Of a stretch of 64,000 nucleotides of DNA, positions 46,794-59,633 are shown piece by piece. This DNA is from Isoperla grammatica (taxonomy: Eukaryota; Arthropoda; Insecta; Plecoptera; Perlodidae). Every line of letters starts with the position of its first letter. The first letter of the stretch is position 1. Under the pieces are notes generated by a model. It ran no database searches. It was not told where the DNA came from and saw nothing but the letters and a program-made list of their open reading frames with translations. A program made the position numbers and the translations under genes. The stretch is taken from assembly GCA_945910005.1 (NCBI GenBank), contig OX246741.1, positions 44,228,170-44,292,169 of the forward strand, written 5' to 3'.

Positions 46794-46971
46794 GTCACCT
46801 CGTCACTTCTTATTAACAGTACCGTATAAAACCCCCGCTAAAAAGAGAAGGTGTCCCTGGACTGAAGTGTCCTATTTGTCTCGATTGTTAGCAAATTGCC
46901 CTATCCCGTAAACTGTTCACTGATACTTCTGTCCCTTTTACTTCAATTTTATTTTTCTATTATCTGTTAGC

Positions 46972-47105
46972 CTATAGATACTGTTGTGTGACTGTGATGT
47001 GTAATGTCATGACTGTCAGACCACGCATCCTGCTCCTGGATGCGCGGAGAGCGGGTTTGTTCTAGACTAGCCTAGATACTGTTGTGTGACTGTGATGTGT
47101 AATGG
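46972..47105 (+). repeat. Outlying 98-bp satellite unit
   Basis: One unit plus part of a second, matching the main array at 48521-50985, ends at TGTAATG before unrelated DNA. Confidence 0.85.
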
Positions 47106-47274
47106 GGAATATGCATGATTTTTTTTTAGCATTTTACTAGATTAGGATTGACTTCATGAATACAAAAATATTTTATTTCGATGACATAGAATAAAGTTTC
47201 ATTTATAAAAATGAGCTGAAAGTTTCACACATATTTATGGCGGGAAAAACGGGGCATACGTCACCTGCCATGTA

Positions 47275-48123
47275 TAGGCCGGACGCCGTAACAAAGAAGG
47301 TTGTGTCGTCACGGATGATGTAATAGCAAGTGACCTCACACCTTGTAATACCAACTTAAATGTAGACTACTTACCAGAAGTAAACATGTATTGTTATTTC
47401 ATAGGTTGGTGGACATGGGCCCTGGATTAAATGCTATTTTTCTCCTTCTTGGTATGTGTTTGCGGTTTAATTATGCAGGAATAAACTTTAGTTTCTTATT
47501 ATCTAATTTAGCCTATTATATTCACTTATAAATTAACAATTGCTTAATTATGTTTGGGAAAATTTAAAGTAGTTCCGTCCCATCATGCTAGGCATGAAGA
47601 TATGAAGAAGGAACAGCTACGGACGACCTACTTTTGTCAATTGCTTTGTCTGTCTGCATATTGTCGTACCCTAAAGGCACAGGGAACGCATATGACCACT
47701 CTGAAAGATCCCGAGTAATGTTTTCAGTGTCAATGTTTCTTGATATCGGTAATAAATTTTCATAAATAATATTACAGGGTAAATCAACCGAACACGGGCG
47801 TAAAACGCCGCCATTATTTCCCCACGTGAACTCAAATTCTGTCAAACACGAAACGGCAATAAAGACAACAGACCATCAAATGACAAACAAATACATCAAG
47901 TATCCTAGCAACACACAGACGTCAAAGCTTTCTTGATGGTAGTATTTTTTAGTCACAGCCTACCAAAGCTAGTATTTTCTAACACCGCCTTGCCATTCAG
48001 TGTATTTTCTCTCTGACAGGTATAGTGCGCGGATGATCACTGCGTAAACGTCCACATATCACTACGCCGGCCAGAGTAATTAGTTGTGACGACACAACCT
48101 TCTTTGTTACGGCGTCCGGCCTA
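47275..48123. mobile_element. TA-flanked element with about 37-bp inverted repeats
   Basis: The left end TAGGCCGGACGCCGTAAC is exactly complementary to the right end GTTACGGCGTCCGGCCTA. The match extends inward over AAAGAAGGTTGTGTCGTCAC. TA dinucleotides flank both ends, as for Tc1/mariner-type insertions. The 849-base interior holds no transposase. Confidence 0.85.
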
Positions 48124-48520
48124 TATCAGCAATCAACCAATCATAAAATGATAAATACAATAACGCTTATTTGTAAATTATCATATCCATAATCATATAA
48201 AATCGAATTAATGTCTAGTACGCCTAGTAATAAATTTTGAAGCCCAATTACTTTATACCAAACCTATTTTCATAGAATATCAGTAAATATTGGGTGTTGT
48301 TATTCATCTGAAGCAGACTTGACAACGGCTTGAGTAAAAATTTTGACAAGGTTAGCTTGATAACCTTGAAAATTTGATTGTTTCGTCTAGGAGGCGGTGG
48401 AGAATTCCAAGGAGGTTATATGCAAAGTCATTCATATAAGCAGTGATTTTCATGGATTGTGACGTCACATACCGTTTAAAAATAATAGTGCGGGAAACAG
48501 ATGATTAAACTCTTTGAACA

Positions 48521-50985
48521 TGTAATGTCATGACTGTCAGACCACGCATCCTGCTCCTGGATGCGCGGAGAACGGGTTTGTCCCAGACTAGCCTAGATAC
48601 TGTTGTGTGACTGTGATGTGTAATGTCATGACTGTCAGACCACGCATTCTGCTCCTGGATGGGCGGAGAGCGGGTTTGTCCCAGACTAGCCTAGATACTG
48701 TTGTGTGACTGTGATGTGTAATGTCATGACTGTCAGACCACGCATTCTGCTCCTGGATGGGCGGAGAACGGGTTTGTCCCAGACTAGCCTAGATACTGTT
48801 GTGTGACTGTGATGTGTAATGTCATGACTGTCAGACCACGCATCCTTCTCCTGGATGGGCGGAGAGCGGGTTTGTCCCAGACTAGCCTAGATACTGTTGT
48901 GTGACTGTGATGTGTAATGTCATGACTGTCAGACCACGCATCCTGCTCCTGGATGGGCGGAGAACGGGTTTTTCCAAGACTAGCCTAGATACTGTTGTGT
49001 GACTGTGATGTGTAATGTCATGACTGTCAGACCACGCATTCTGCTCCTGGATGGGCGGAGAGCGGGTTTGTCCCAGACTAGCCTAGATACTGTTGTGTGA
49101 CTGTGATGTGTAATGTCATGACTGTCAGACCACGCATTCTGCTCCTGGATGGGCGGAGAACGGGTTTGTCCCAGACTAGCCTAGATACTGTTGTGTGACT
49201 GTGATGTGTAATGTCATGACTGTCAGACCACGCATCCTGCTCCTGGATGGGCGGAGAGCGGGTTTGTCCCAGACTAGCCTAGATACTGTTGTGTGACTGT
49301 GATGTGTAATGTCATGACTGTCAGACCACGCATCCTGCTCCTGGATGCGCGGAGAGCGGGTTTGTCCCAGACTAGCCTAGATACTGTTGTGTGACTGTGA
49401 TGTGTAATGTCATGACTGTCAGACCACGCATCCTGCTCCTGGATGTGCGGAGAGCGGGTTTGTCCCAGACTAGCCTAGATACTGTTGTGTGACTGTGATG
49501 TGTAATGTCATGACTGTCAGACCACGCATCCTGCTCCTGGATGGGCGGAGAACGGGTTTGTCCCAGACTAGCCTAGATACTGTTGTGTGACTGTGATGTG
49601 TAATGTCATGACTGTCAGACCACGCATTCTGCTCCTGGATGCGCGGAGAGCGGGTTTGTCCCAGACTAGCCTAGATACTGTTGTGTGACTGTGATGTGTA
49701 ATGTCATGACTGTCAGACCACGCATTCTGCTCCTGGATGGGCGGAGAACGGGTTTGTCCCAGACTAGCCTAGATACTGTTGTGGGACTGTGATGTGTAAT
49801 GTCATGACTGTCAGACCACGCATCCTGCTCCTGGATGCGCGGAGAACGGGTTTGTCCCAGACTAGCCTAGATACTGTTGTGTGACTGTGATGTGTAATGT
49901 CATGACTGTCAGACCACGCATTCTGCTCCTGGATGGGCGGAGAGCGGGTTTGTCCCAGACTAGCCTAGATACTGTTGTGTGACTGTGATGTGTAATGTCA
50001 TGACTGTCAGACCACGCATTCTGCTCCTGGATGGGCGGAGAACGGGTTTGTCCCAGACTAGCCTAGATACTGTTGTGTGACTGTGATGTGTAATGTCATG
50101 ACTGTCAGACCACGCATCCTGCTCCTGGATGGGCGGAGAGAGGGTTTGTCCCAGACTAGCCTAGAAACTGTTGTGTGACTGTGATGTGTAATGTCATGAC
50201 TGTCAGACCACGCATCCTGCTCCTGGATGGGCGGAGAACGGGTTTGTCCAAGACTAGCCTAGATACTGTTGTGTGACTGTGATGTGTAATGTCATGACTG
50301 TCAGACCACGCATTCTGCTCCTGGATGGGCGGAGAGCGGGTTTGTCCCAGACTAGCCTAGATACTGTTGTGTGACTGTGATGTGTAATGTCATGACTGTC
50401 AGACCACGCATCCTGCTCCTGGATGGGCGGAGAGCGGGTTTGTCCCAGACTAGCCTAGATACTGTTGTGTGACTGTGATGTGTAATGTCATGACTGTCAG
50501 ACCACGCATCCTGCTCCTGGATGCGCGGAGAGCGGGTTTGTCCCAGACTAGCCTAGATACTGTTGTGTGACTGTGATGTGTATTGTCATGACTGTCAGAC
50601 CACGCATCCTGCTCCTGGATGCACGGAGAGCGGGTTTGTCCCAGACTAGCCTAGATACTGTTGTGTGACTGTGATGTGTAATGTCATGACTGTCAGACCA
50701 CGTATCCTGCTCCTGGATGCGCGGAGAGCGGGTTTGTCCCAGACTAGCCTAGATACTGTTGTGTGACTGTGATGTGTAATGTCATGACTGGCAGACCACG
50801 CATCCTGCTCCTGGATGCGCGGAGAGCGGGTTTGTCCCAGACTAGCCTAGATACTGTTGTGTGATTTATGTCAAATGAAATGACTGCCAGACCACGCATC
50901 CTGATCCTGGATGCGCGGAGAGTGGGTTTGTTTTAGACTACCTAGATACTGTTGTGTGACTGTGACTGTAATGTGTAATGAAATG
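48521..50985 (+). repeat. 98-bp satellite array, about 24 units
   Basis: The unit begins TGTAATGTCATGACTGTCAG and repeats at exact 98-base steps (48521, 48619, 48717 and on). Units differ at a few sites, for example GATGCGCGG/GATGGGCGG and GAGAGCGGG/GAGAACGGG. The last two units (from 50865) are degenerate. Confidence 0.95.
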
Positions 50986-51039
50986 ACAATCGGACCAGGG
51001 ATCGATAACCTGTGATTAATAAGTGAAAACAATAGTAGC

Positions 51040-51072
51040 TTAGCAATAATAATAATAAAAAAAAATTATAAT

Positions 51073-51156
<84 letters not shown>

Positions 51157-51177
51157 TATAATTATAATAATAATCAT
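51040..51177. repeat. (AAT)n microsatellite
   Basis: More than 30 AAT triplets flanked by AATTAT interruptions. Confidence 0.95.
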
Positions 51178-51487
51178 AGCCCTTAGTACGTCGTAGATAG
51201 TCATGATTTACAATTATGGTCCCTATACCAACAACTCTCTTTGAGTTTGCATTTTACCGCCGTGTAACTTGATCAGGAAATAACTAAGGTTGCGCGGCCG
51301 CGGCACCGCCTAACGATATACCGCACGGACACGTGACTCATGCTTTCCCACTACGCCGCCTTGCCTCCCCTCGAGTGCTTTACCGTACCCCGCGCCTCAC
51401 CGCATCGCACCTACAACCGCCAATGTGCCGTTCCACGGTGGCGCGATCTCTGGGTAGAGTCGCGCGGAGCGGCTAATGCCTTCGTCC

Positions 51488-52132
51488 TCTTAAAACACGT
51501 ACAGTAAGGCGGTGCGCAACATTCAGTAAGCGGTGTTACACACCTACATAACCTATCGCGTTCGCGCCTTGCAATATTTGTCAAATGAGTACAATCAGTT
51601 GCCACTAGGTTGCGGAAAGATGGCGTCTTAAACCGTTTTAAGTGTTTATCACGTCAAATTAAATCGGTTTAACTGTTCTAAGTCACTTTGGAAAGTGACC
51701 TAAAGTTAAACCGTTTTTAGCTAAATCGATGTGTTTACCAACACCATTAAACCAATTCAACCCTTAAAACGATTTACTTAAACCGGTTTAAAGCTCCTGA
51801 TAAACGTAGTGTACGTTTATCAGGAGCTTTAAACCGGTTTAAGTAAATCGTTTTAAGGGTTGAATCGGTTTAATGGTGTTGGTAAACACATCGATTTAGC
51901 TAAGAACGGTTTTACTTTAGGTCACTTTCCAAAGTGACTTAGAACAGTTAAACCGATTTAATTTGACGTGATAAACACTTAAAACGGTTTAAGACGCCAT
52001 CTTTCCGCAACCTAGCGGCAACTGAGTGTACTCATTTGACAATTATTGCAAGGCACGAACGCGATAGGTTATGTAGGTGTGTAACACCGCTTACTGAATG
52101 TTGCGCACCGCCTTACTGTACGTGTTTTAAGA
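51488..52132. mobile_element. 645-bp near-perfect palindrome (foldback element)
   Basis: The left arm from TCTTAAAACACGTACAG is complementary to the right arm ending CGTGTTTTAAGA at 52132. The centre is at 51810 (TAAACGTA-GTG-TACGTTTA, 3-base loop). The arms contain many AAACCGGTTTAA/AAATCGGTTTAA words. Only scattered mismatches are seen. The arms extend related DNA found singly at 45385-45785. Confidence 0.92.
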
Positions 52133-52387
52133 CGATTTGACGACATCTGTCGGGAGAATATCAAAGTTGCTTTTTTACGCCGAATTGTCAACGCCTTGAT
52201 AAACGTATCGACTTACGGAAACCGTTCTACCTTAAATCGACTTAAAAAGCCCTGATAAACGTAGTGAAAGTTACCTAAAGTTAAACCGTTTTTAGCTAAA
52301 TCGATGTGTTTATCAACACCATTAAACCGATTTAACCCTTAAAACGATTTACTTAAACCGGTTCAAAGCTCTTGATAAACGTAGTGA
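52133..52387. repeat. Foldback-family flank and partial third arm
   Basis: 52140-52205 is the inverse of 45395-45465. 52250-52387 repeats the inner part of the palindrome's left arm (TTAAACCGTTTTTAGCTAAA, CGATTTACTTAAACCGGTT). Confidence 0.8.
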
Positions 52388-52765
52388 TTTTTGAAGAGTA
52401 GACAAACAAATGACCGTCTTTAATCTATATACATATAGGCCTATACTATAAGGACCGCTTCACACGAGGGACTCTGCAGCGCGACTGAGAATTGTACCTT
52501 TTAAAAACACTGTGTACAAAAGTTTATATGTGAAGTGTGTAGAGGAATGATTGAATACCTCACAATAATATTATTTGGCTCGTCTGTGTAGATGACGCTT
52601 TCATGATAATGAACGCATCTTGCGTACAGATGTTAATTGACGTTTCCACGAACCGTTTTACGCAGCGGATAATTAAATGGCGCGTGTTTGTAATTAGTAT
52701 ACGGCCTAACGAGGACTGACAGTTGCCGAAGTTCAAGACTCGTCTGTCTTCGCGGAGCGGAAACT
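52388..52765. other. Spacer, nothing recognised
   Basis: No coding or repeat signal before the minisatellite begins. Confidence 0.35.
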
Positions 52766-55700
52766 ATTTAACCAAACCGGGAACTACTCAAACAGATTGA
52801 GAACTACTCAACCAGACCGGGAACTACTCAACCAGACCGGGAAATACTCAACCAGACCAGGAGCTACTCAACCAGACTGGGAACTACTCAACCAGACCGG
52901 GAGCTACTCAACCAGACCGGGCACTACTCAACCAGACCGGGCACTACTCAACCAGACCGGGCACTACTCAACCAGACCGGGCACTACTCAACCAGACCGG
53001 GCACTACTCAACCAGACCGGGCACTACTCAACCAGACTGGGAGCTACTCAACCAGACCAGGAGCTACTCAACCAGACTGGGAGCTACTCAACCAGACCGG
53101 GAACTACTCAACCAGACCGGGAACTACTCAACCAGACCGGGAACTACTCAACCAGACCAGGAACTACTCAACCAGACTGGGAACTACTCAAGCAGACCGG
53201 GAACTACTCAACCAGACCGAAAAATACTCAACCAGACCGGGCACTACTCAACCAGACCGGGAGCTACTCAACCAGACTGGGAACTACTCAACCAGACAGA
53301 GGACTACTCAATCAGACCGGGAACTACTCAACCAGACCGGGAGCTACTCAACCAGACCGGGAACTACTCAACCAGACCGGGAACTACTCAACCAGACCGG
53401 GCACTACTCAACCAGACCGGGCACTACTCAACCAGACTGGGAACTACTCAACCAGACCGGGCACTACTCAACCAGACTGGGAGCTACTCAACCAGACTGG
53501 GAACTACTCAACCAGACCGGGCACTACTCAACCAGACTGGGAGCTACTCAACCAGACTGGGAAATACTCAACCAGACTGGGAGCTACTCAACCAGACTGG
53601 GAACTACTCAACCAGACCGGGAGCTACTCAACCAGACCGGGCACTACTCAACCAGACTGGGAGCTACTCAACCAGACTGGGAAATACTCAACCAGACTGG
53701 GAGCTACTCAACCAGACTGGGAACTACTCAACCAGACCGGGAGCTACTCAACCAGACCGGGTACTACTCAATCAGACTGGGAACTACTCAACCAGACCGG
53801 AAGCTACTCAACCAGACCGGGCACTACTCAACCAGACTGGGAGCTACTCAACCAGACTGGGAAATACTCAACCAGACTGGGAACTACTCAACCAGACTGG
53901 GAACTACTCAACCAGACCGGGCACTACTCAACCAGACTGGGAGCTACTCAACCAGACTGGGAAATACTCAACCAGACTGGGAACTACTCAACCAGACCGG
54001 GCACTACTCAACCAGACTGGGAGTTACTCAACCAGACTGGGAACTACTCAACCAGACCGGGAACTACTCAACCAGACCGGGCACTACTCAACCAGACTGG
54101 GAGCTACTCAACCAGACTGGGAAATACTCAACCAGACTGGGAGCTACTCAACCAGACTGGGAACTACTCAACCAGACCGGGCACTACTCAACCAGACCGG
54201 GCACTACTCAACCAGACCGGGAACTACTCAACCAGACCGGGAAATACTCAACCAGACCAGGAGCTACTCAACCAGACCGGGAAATACTCAACCAGACCGG
54301 GAACTACTCAACCAGACCGGGCACTACTCAACCAGACCGGGAAATACTCAACCAGACCGGGCACTACTCAACCAGACCGGGAAATACTCAACCAGACCGG
54401 GCACTACTCAACCAGACCGGGAACTACTCAACCAGACCGGGAACTACTCATCCAGACCGGGAAATACTCAACCAGACCAGGAGCTACTCAACCAGACCGG
54501 GCACTACCCAACCAGACTGGGCACTACTCAACCAGACTGGGCACTACTCAACCAGACCGGGAAATACTCAACCAGACCAGGAGCTACTCAACCAGACCGG
54601 GAACTACTCAACCAGACCGGGAAATACTCAACCAGACTGGGCACTACCCAACCAGACTGGGCACTACTCAACCAGACTGGGAACTACTCAACCAGACCGG
54701 GAAATACTCAACCAGACCAGGAGCTACTCAACCAGACCGGGAACTACTCAACCAGACCGGGCACTACTCAACCAGACCGGGAACTACTCAACCAGACCAG
54801 GAGCTACTCAACCAGACCGGGAACTACTCAACCAGACCAGGAGCTACTTAACCAGACTGGGAACTACTCAACCAGACCGGGCACTACTCAACCAGACCGG
54901 GAACTACTCAACCAGACCGGGAAATACTCAACCAGACCGGGAGCTACTCAACCAGACTAGGAACTACTCAAGCAGACCGGGAACTACTCAACCAGACCGG
55001 GAAATACTCAACCAGACCGGGAGCTACTCAACCAGACTGGGCACTACTCAACCAGACCGGGAACTACTCAACCAGACCGGGAAATACTCAACCAGACCGG
55101 GAGCTACTCAACCAGACTGGGAGCTACTCAACCAGACCAGGAGCTACTCAACCAGACTGGGAGCTACTGAACCAGACCAGGAGCTACTCAAGCAGACCGG
55201 GAACTACTCAACCAGACCGGGAAATACTCAACCAGACCGGGAAATACTCAACCAGACCAGGAGCTACTCAACCAGACAGAGCACTACTCAACCAGACCGG
55301 GAACTACTCAACCAGACCGGGAAATACTCAACCAGACCAGGAGCTACTCAACCAGACCGGGAACTACTCAACCAGACCGGGAACTACTCAACCAGACCGG
55401 GAACTACTCAACCAGACCGGGAACTACTCAACCAGACCGGGAAATACTCAACCAGACCGGGCACTACTCAACCAGACCGGGAAATACTCAACCAGACCGG
55501 GCACTACTCAACCAGACCGGGAACTACTCAACCAGACCGGGAACTACTCATCCAGACCGGGAAATACTCAACCAGACCAGGAGCTACTCAACCAGACCGG
55601 GCACTACCCAACCAGACTGGGCACTACTCAACCAGACTGGGCACTACTCAACCAGACCGGGAAATACTCAACCAGACCAGGAGCTACTCAACCAGACCGG

Positions 55701-57785
55701 GAACTACTCAACCAGACCGGGAAATACTCAACCAGACTGGGCACTACCCAACCAGACTGGGCACTACTCAACCAGACTGGGAACTACTCAACCAGACCGG
55801 GAAATACTCAACCAGACCAGGAGCTACTCAACCAGACCGGGAACTACTCAACCAGACCGGGCACTACTCAACCAGACCGGGAACTACTCAACCAGACCAG
55901 GAGCTACTCAACCAGACCGGGAACTACTCAACCAGACCAGGAGCTACTTAACCAGACTGGGAACTACTCAACCAGACTGGGAACTACTCAACCAGACCGG
56001 GCACTACTCAACCAGACCGGGAACTACTCAACCAGACCGGGAAATACTCAACCAGACCGGGAGCTACTCAACCAGACTAGGAACTACTCAAGCAGACCGG
56101 GAACTACTCAACCAGACCGGGAAATACTCAACCAGACCGGGAGCTACTCAACCAGACTGGGCACTACTCAACCAGACCGGGAACTACTCAACCAGACCGG
56201 GAAATACTCAACCAGACCGGGAGCTACTCAACCAGACTGGGAGCTACTCAACCAGACCAGGAGCTACTCAACCAGACTGGGAGCTACTGAACCAGACCAG
56301 GAGCTACTCAAGCAGACCGGGAACTACTCAACCAGACCGGGAAATACTCAACCAGACCGGGAAATACTCAACCAGACCAGGAGCTACTCAACCAGACAGA
56401 GCACTACTCAACCAGACCGGGAACTACTCAACCAGACCGGGAAATACTCAACCAGACCAGGAGCTACTCAACCAGACCGGGAACTACTCAACCAGACCGG
56501 GAACTACTCAACCAGACCGGGAACTACTCAACCAGACCGGGAACTACTCAACCAGACCGGGAACTACTCAACCAGACCGGTAACTACTCAACCAGACCAG
56601 GCACTACTCAACCAGACCGGGAACTACTCAACCAAACTCGGCACTACTCAACCAGACCGGGAACTACTCAACCAGACCGGGAACTACTCAACCAGACCGG
56701 GAAATACTCAACCAGACCAGGAGCTACTCAACCAGACCAGGAGCTACTCAACCAGACTGGGAACTACTCAACCAAACTCGGCACTACTCAACCAGACCGG
56801 GCACTACTCAACCAGACCGGGAACTACTCAACCAGACCGGGAACTACTCAACCAGACCAGGAAATACTCAACCATGCCTGGAACTACTCAACCAGACTGG
56901 GCACTTCTCAACCAGACCGGGCACTACTCAACCAGACCGGGAACTACTCAACCAAACTCGGCACTACTCAACCAGACCGGGCACTACTCAACCAGACCGG
57001 GAACTACTCAACCAGACCGGGAACTACTCAACCAGACCGGGAACTACTCAACCAAACTCGGCACTACTCAACCAGACAGAGCACTACTCAACCAGACCGG
57101 TAACTACTCAACCAGACCAGGCACTACTCAACCAGACCGGGAACTACTCAACCAAACTCGGCACTACTCAACCAGACCGGGAACTACTCAACCAGACCGG
57201 GAACTACTCAACCAGACAGAGAACTACTCAACCAGACAGAGGACTACTCAACCAGACCGGAAACTACTCCACCAGACCGGAAACTACTCAACCAGACCGG
57301 GAACTACTCAACCAGACCGGGCACTACTCCACCAGACCGGAAACTACTCAACCAGACCGGGAACTACTCAACCAGACCGGGCACTACTCCACCAGACCGG
57401 AAACTACTCAACCAGACCGGGCACTACTCAACCAGACCAGGAGCTACTCAACCAGACCAGGCACTACTCCACCAGACCGGAAACTACTCAACCGAACCAG
57501 GCACTACTCAACCAGACCGGGTTCTACTCAACCAGACCGGGAACTACTCAACCAGACAGAGCACCACTCAATCAGACTGGGAACTACTCCACCAGACCGG
57601 AAACTACTCAACCAGACCGGAAACTACTCAACCGAACCAGGCACTACTCAACCAGACAGAGCACCACTCAACCAGACCGGAAACTACTCAACCAGACCGG
57701 AAACTACTCAACCGAACCAGGCACTACTCAACCAGACAGAGCACCACTCAACCAGACCGGAAACTACTCAACCAGACCGGGAAAA
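52766..57785 (+). repeat. 20-bp minisatellite, about 250 copies
   Basis: The consensus unit is GAACTACTCAACCAGACCGG. Common variants are GAGCTACTCA, GCACTACTCA, GAAATACTCA, and GACTGG or GACCAG endings. The phase is kept over 5 kb with almost no indels. A roughly 1.1-kb block (54341-55440) is repeated next to itself (55441-56560): the rare TCCAGACCGG (54451, 55551) and GAGCTACTTA (54841, 55941) recur 1100 apart. From about 57240 the units drift (ACTCCACCAG, ACCGAACCAG). No unit contains a stop in any forward frame, so the 684- and 311-codon frames are expected by-products. Confidence 0.95.
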
Positions 57786-58307
57786 GAATCGTTCCTTCTT
57801 AACTCATAACTCTGCTTGAATGGCCATACTGCACGGGCGGCTGAAAAACTTATATAATTTACTTCCAAATAACATATTTTCGTTCAATTGTGCTGAGCTG
57901 GAGAATAATATGTTTCTCACGTTTAGCTATTATGAAGACAGCGAACATGTCACAACGCCATAGAGATGTTTATGTTATCCGGTTTGCTGGGCTGTGAGTT
58001 TCAATCTTTTTCGGTACGTTGTCAAAGATTTATTAATAATACATTACATTGCCTAAAACAATAAATTTGAACAAAAGTTAATAAGAAAAAACTGTCTGGG
58101 GTAGTATACTACAATTGGATACTGTTTTGTTCTTCAATTCAACATGTTGGTTGGAAAAATTGAACCGTCTAACGGACGAAAACGGGTAAAGCATAAATAA
58201 GAAAATTAGTATTGTTGTTTTTTACTATTTATTCACGTTTTGTTTTTTGATAAAAGTGGGTAGCAAACATAAATATTCAATAAATAAATGTGTGTGTATA
58301 GAACTGA
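57786..58307. other. Spacer, nothing recognised
   Basis: AT-rich DNA without coding signal. Confidence 0.35.
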
Positions 58308-58372
58308 TTTTCAGTGGGGGACATTCATTTTGTGTTTCGTTGCTATGACGGCTCAAGTAACCGTTTACATGT
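58308..58372 (-). mobile_element. SINE body fragment
   Basis: CAGTGGGGGACATTC followed directly by TTCGTTGCTATGACGGCTC joins two blocks that are about 180 bases apart in the full SINE at 34346-34791, so this copy has an internal deletion. Confidence 0.55.
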
Positions 58373-59633
58373 TTACACGTGAAATACAAACACATTATCA
58401 CACGCGCATATACACATACACACACGCGCGCACGCACACACGCATACATCTTACGGAGACCGAGGCTGGATGCTGAGTCTCCATGACAACGGAGCTCGCC
58501 AACCTCCTATCGACTGGTTGCCCGTTTCTCCACCAGGGGTTGCAAACTGTCGTGCGTGCAAACCGAGCAACAGTCCAAGCAAGCCAGTCAGCCGTCGCGC
58601 CCTGGCCAATCCGTTACTCCGCTCTCCTCTCCGGGCCACATTGAAAAAAAAACATATTTTTCTCTACTATTTAATCGTGGCTTGTTCTGAGGGAATTATT
58701 GAGGTTTCGTCGGACATTGCGTCAACCTTGAGCAGGTAAGCAATTACACTGTGTGGTGTTTATGCTGTTTCCTACCCTTGCAGATAGCAGATGGAAGCGT
58801 GGTGCTGTTTTGCCCAGGACTACTACAGCCTACTACGAGAGGGGTGGGGGTAACGGGGAGGGGGAGGGGAACTTGTAAGGTCAACATTGCTGATAGTGAC
58901 CATACCGGTAATCTATTGTATTTGCCTTATTACAAAAAAGTAGTCAAATTTGTGTGTTCAAAGATGAACTCATACGAATATTATTTGTAGATTTAATTTA
59001 GGTTGTTGACGGGGTGAACCAACTTTATACGGATTTTGTACAATGTGCAAAATCGAATGCATACGTACGAGCAAAATGATGCGTAATATACTGCGCAAAC
59101 GGCACTAAAAGTATCCCCAAATATTGTGTTACGACCTCAATAATTTGATATTACTTTCGGACTATAAAATATGTATTATAGATTAAAATCAAAACGAGTT
59201 GGCCACTTTCTGCGTAGTGGACCAGAATGACCTTGAAGAGTGATTCCTTAATCGATAAATTATACTCGGCTTTTTACTTTGTCCAACGTTACCGTTACCT
59301 GTGTAGGCCTACTGATAGAAAGGGCGGAATGTTCTTCACAATATGTTATAAATGGTACAATGCATACAAGTTAAATAGAGGGTGGAAAAATGAGAAAGTT
59401 TGGTTGATTTCAGTTTCAATTATTAAAATGTTGCTCTGAGAGATAATTTTGAAATATTTGCGTCTCAAAAAGTGGATGGCTATGCAATTAAGGACCAGAT
59501 GCACAGATGTCCCCTAGGTAAGGGAACTCCCTGATTGTCAAAGAGTTTTGTTTTACTTATAAACATAGCATACAATAAAGCAATCTCATAGCAACCTGGG
59601 GATCCCCCAATTAGGAAACATCTCTGCATCCGG
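58373..59633. other. Spacer with CA/CG-rich stretch, no gene called
   Basis: A CACACGCGCG stretch lies at 58400-58445. Open frames at 58470-58990 have a GTAAGC and a TTGCAG that could be splice sites, but no recognisable domain. Confidence 0.3.

Noticed and set aside
52797..54851. 684-codon open frame (and 311 codons at 56874-57809)
   Set aside because: It runs through a 20-bp minisatellite that contains no stop in any forward frame, so the length is not evidence of coding. No domain, start context or splice sites.
58470..58990. Possible two-exon host gene with GTAAGC donor
   Set aside because: The sites could be chance. The translated pieces show no domain and no conserved composition.
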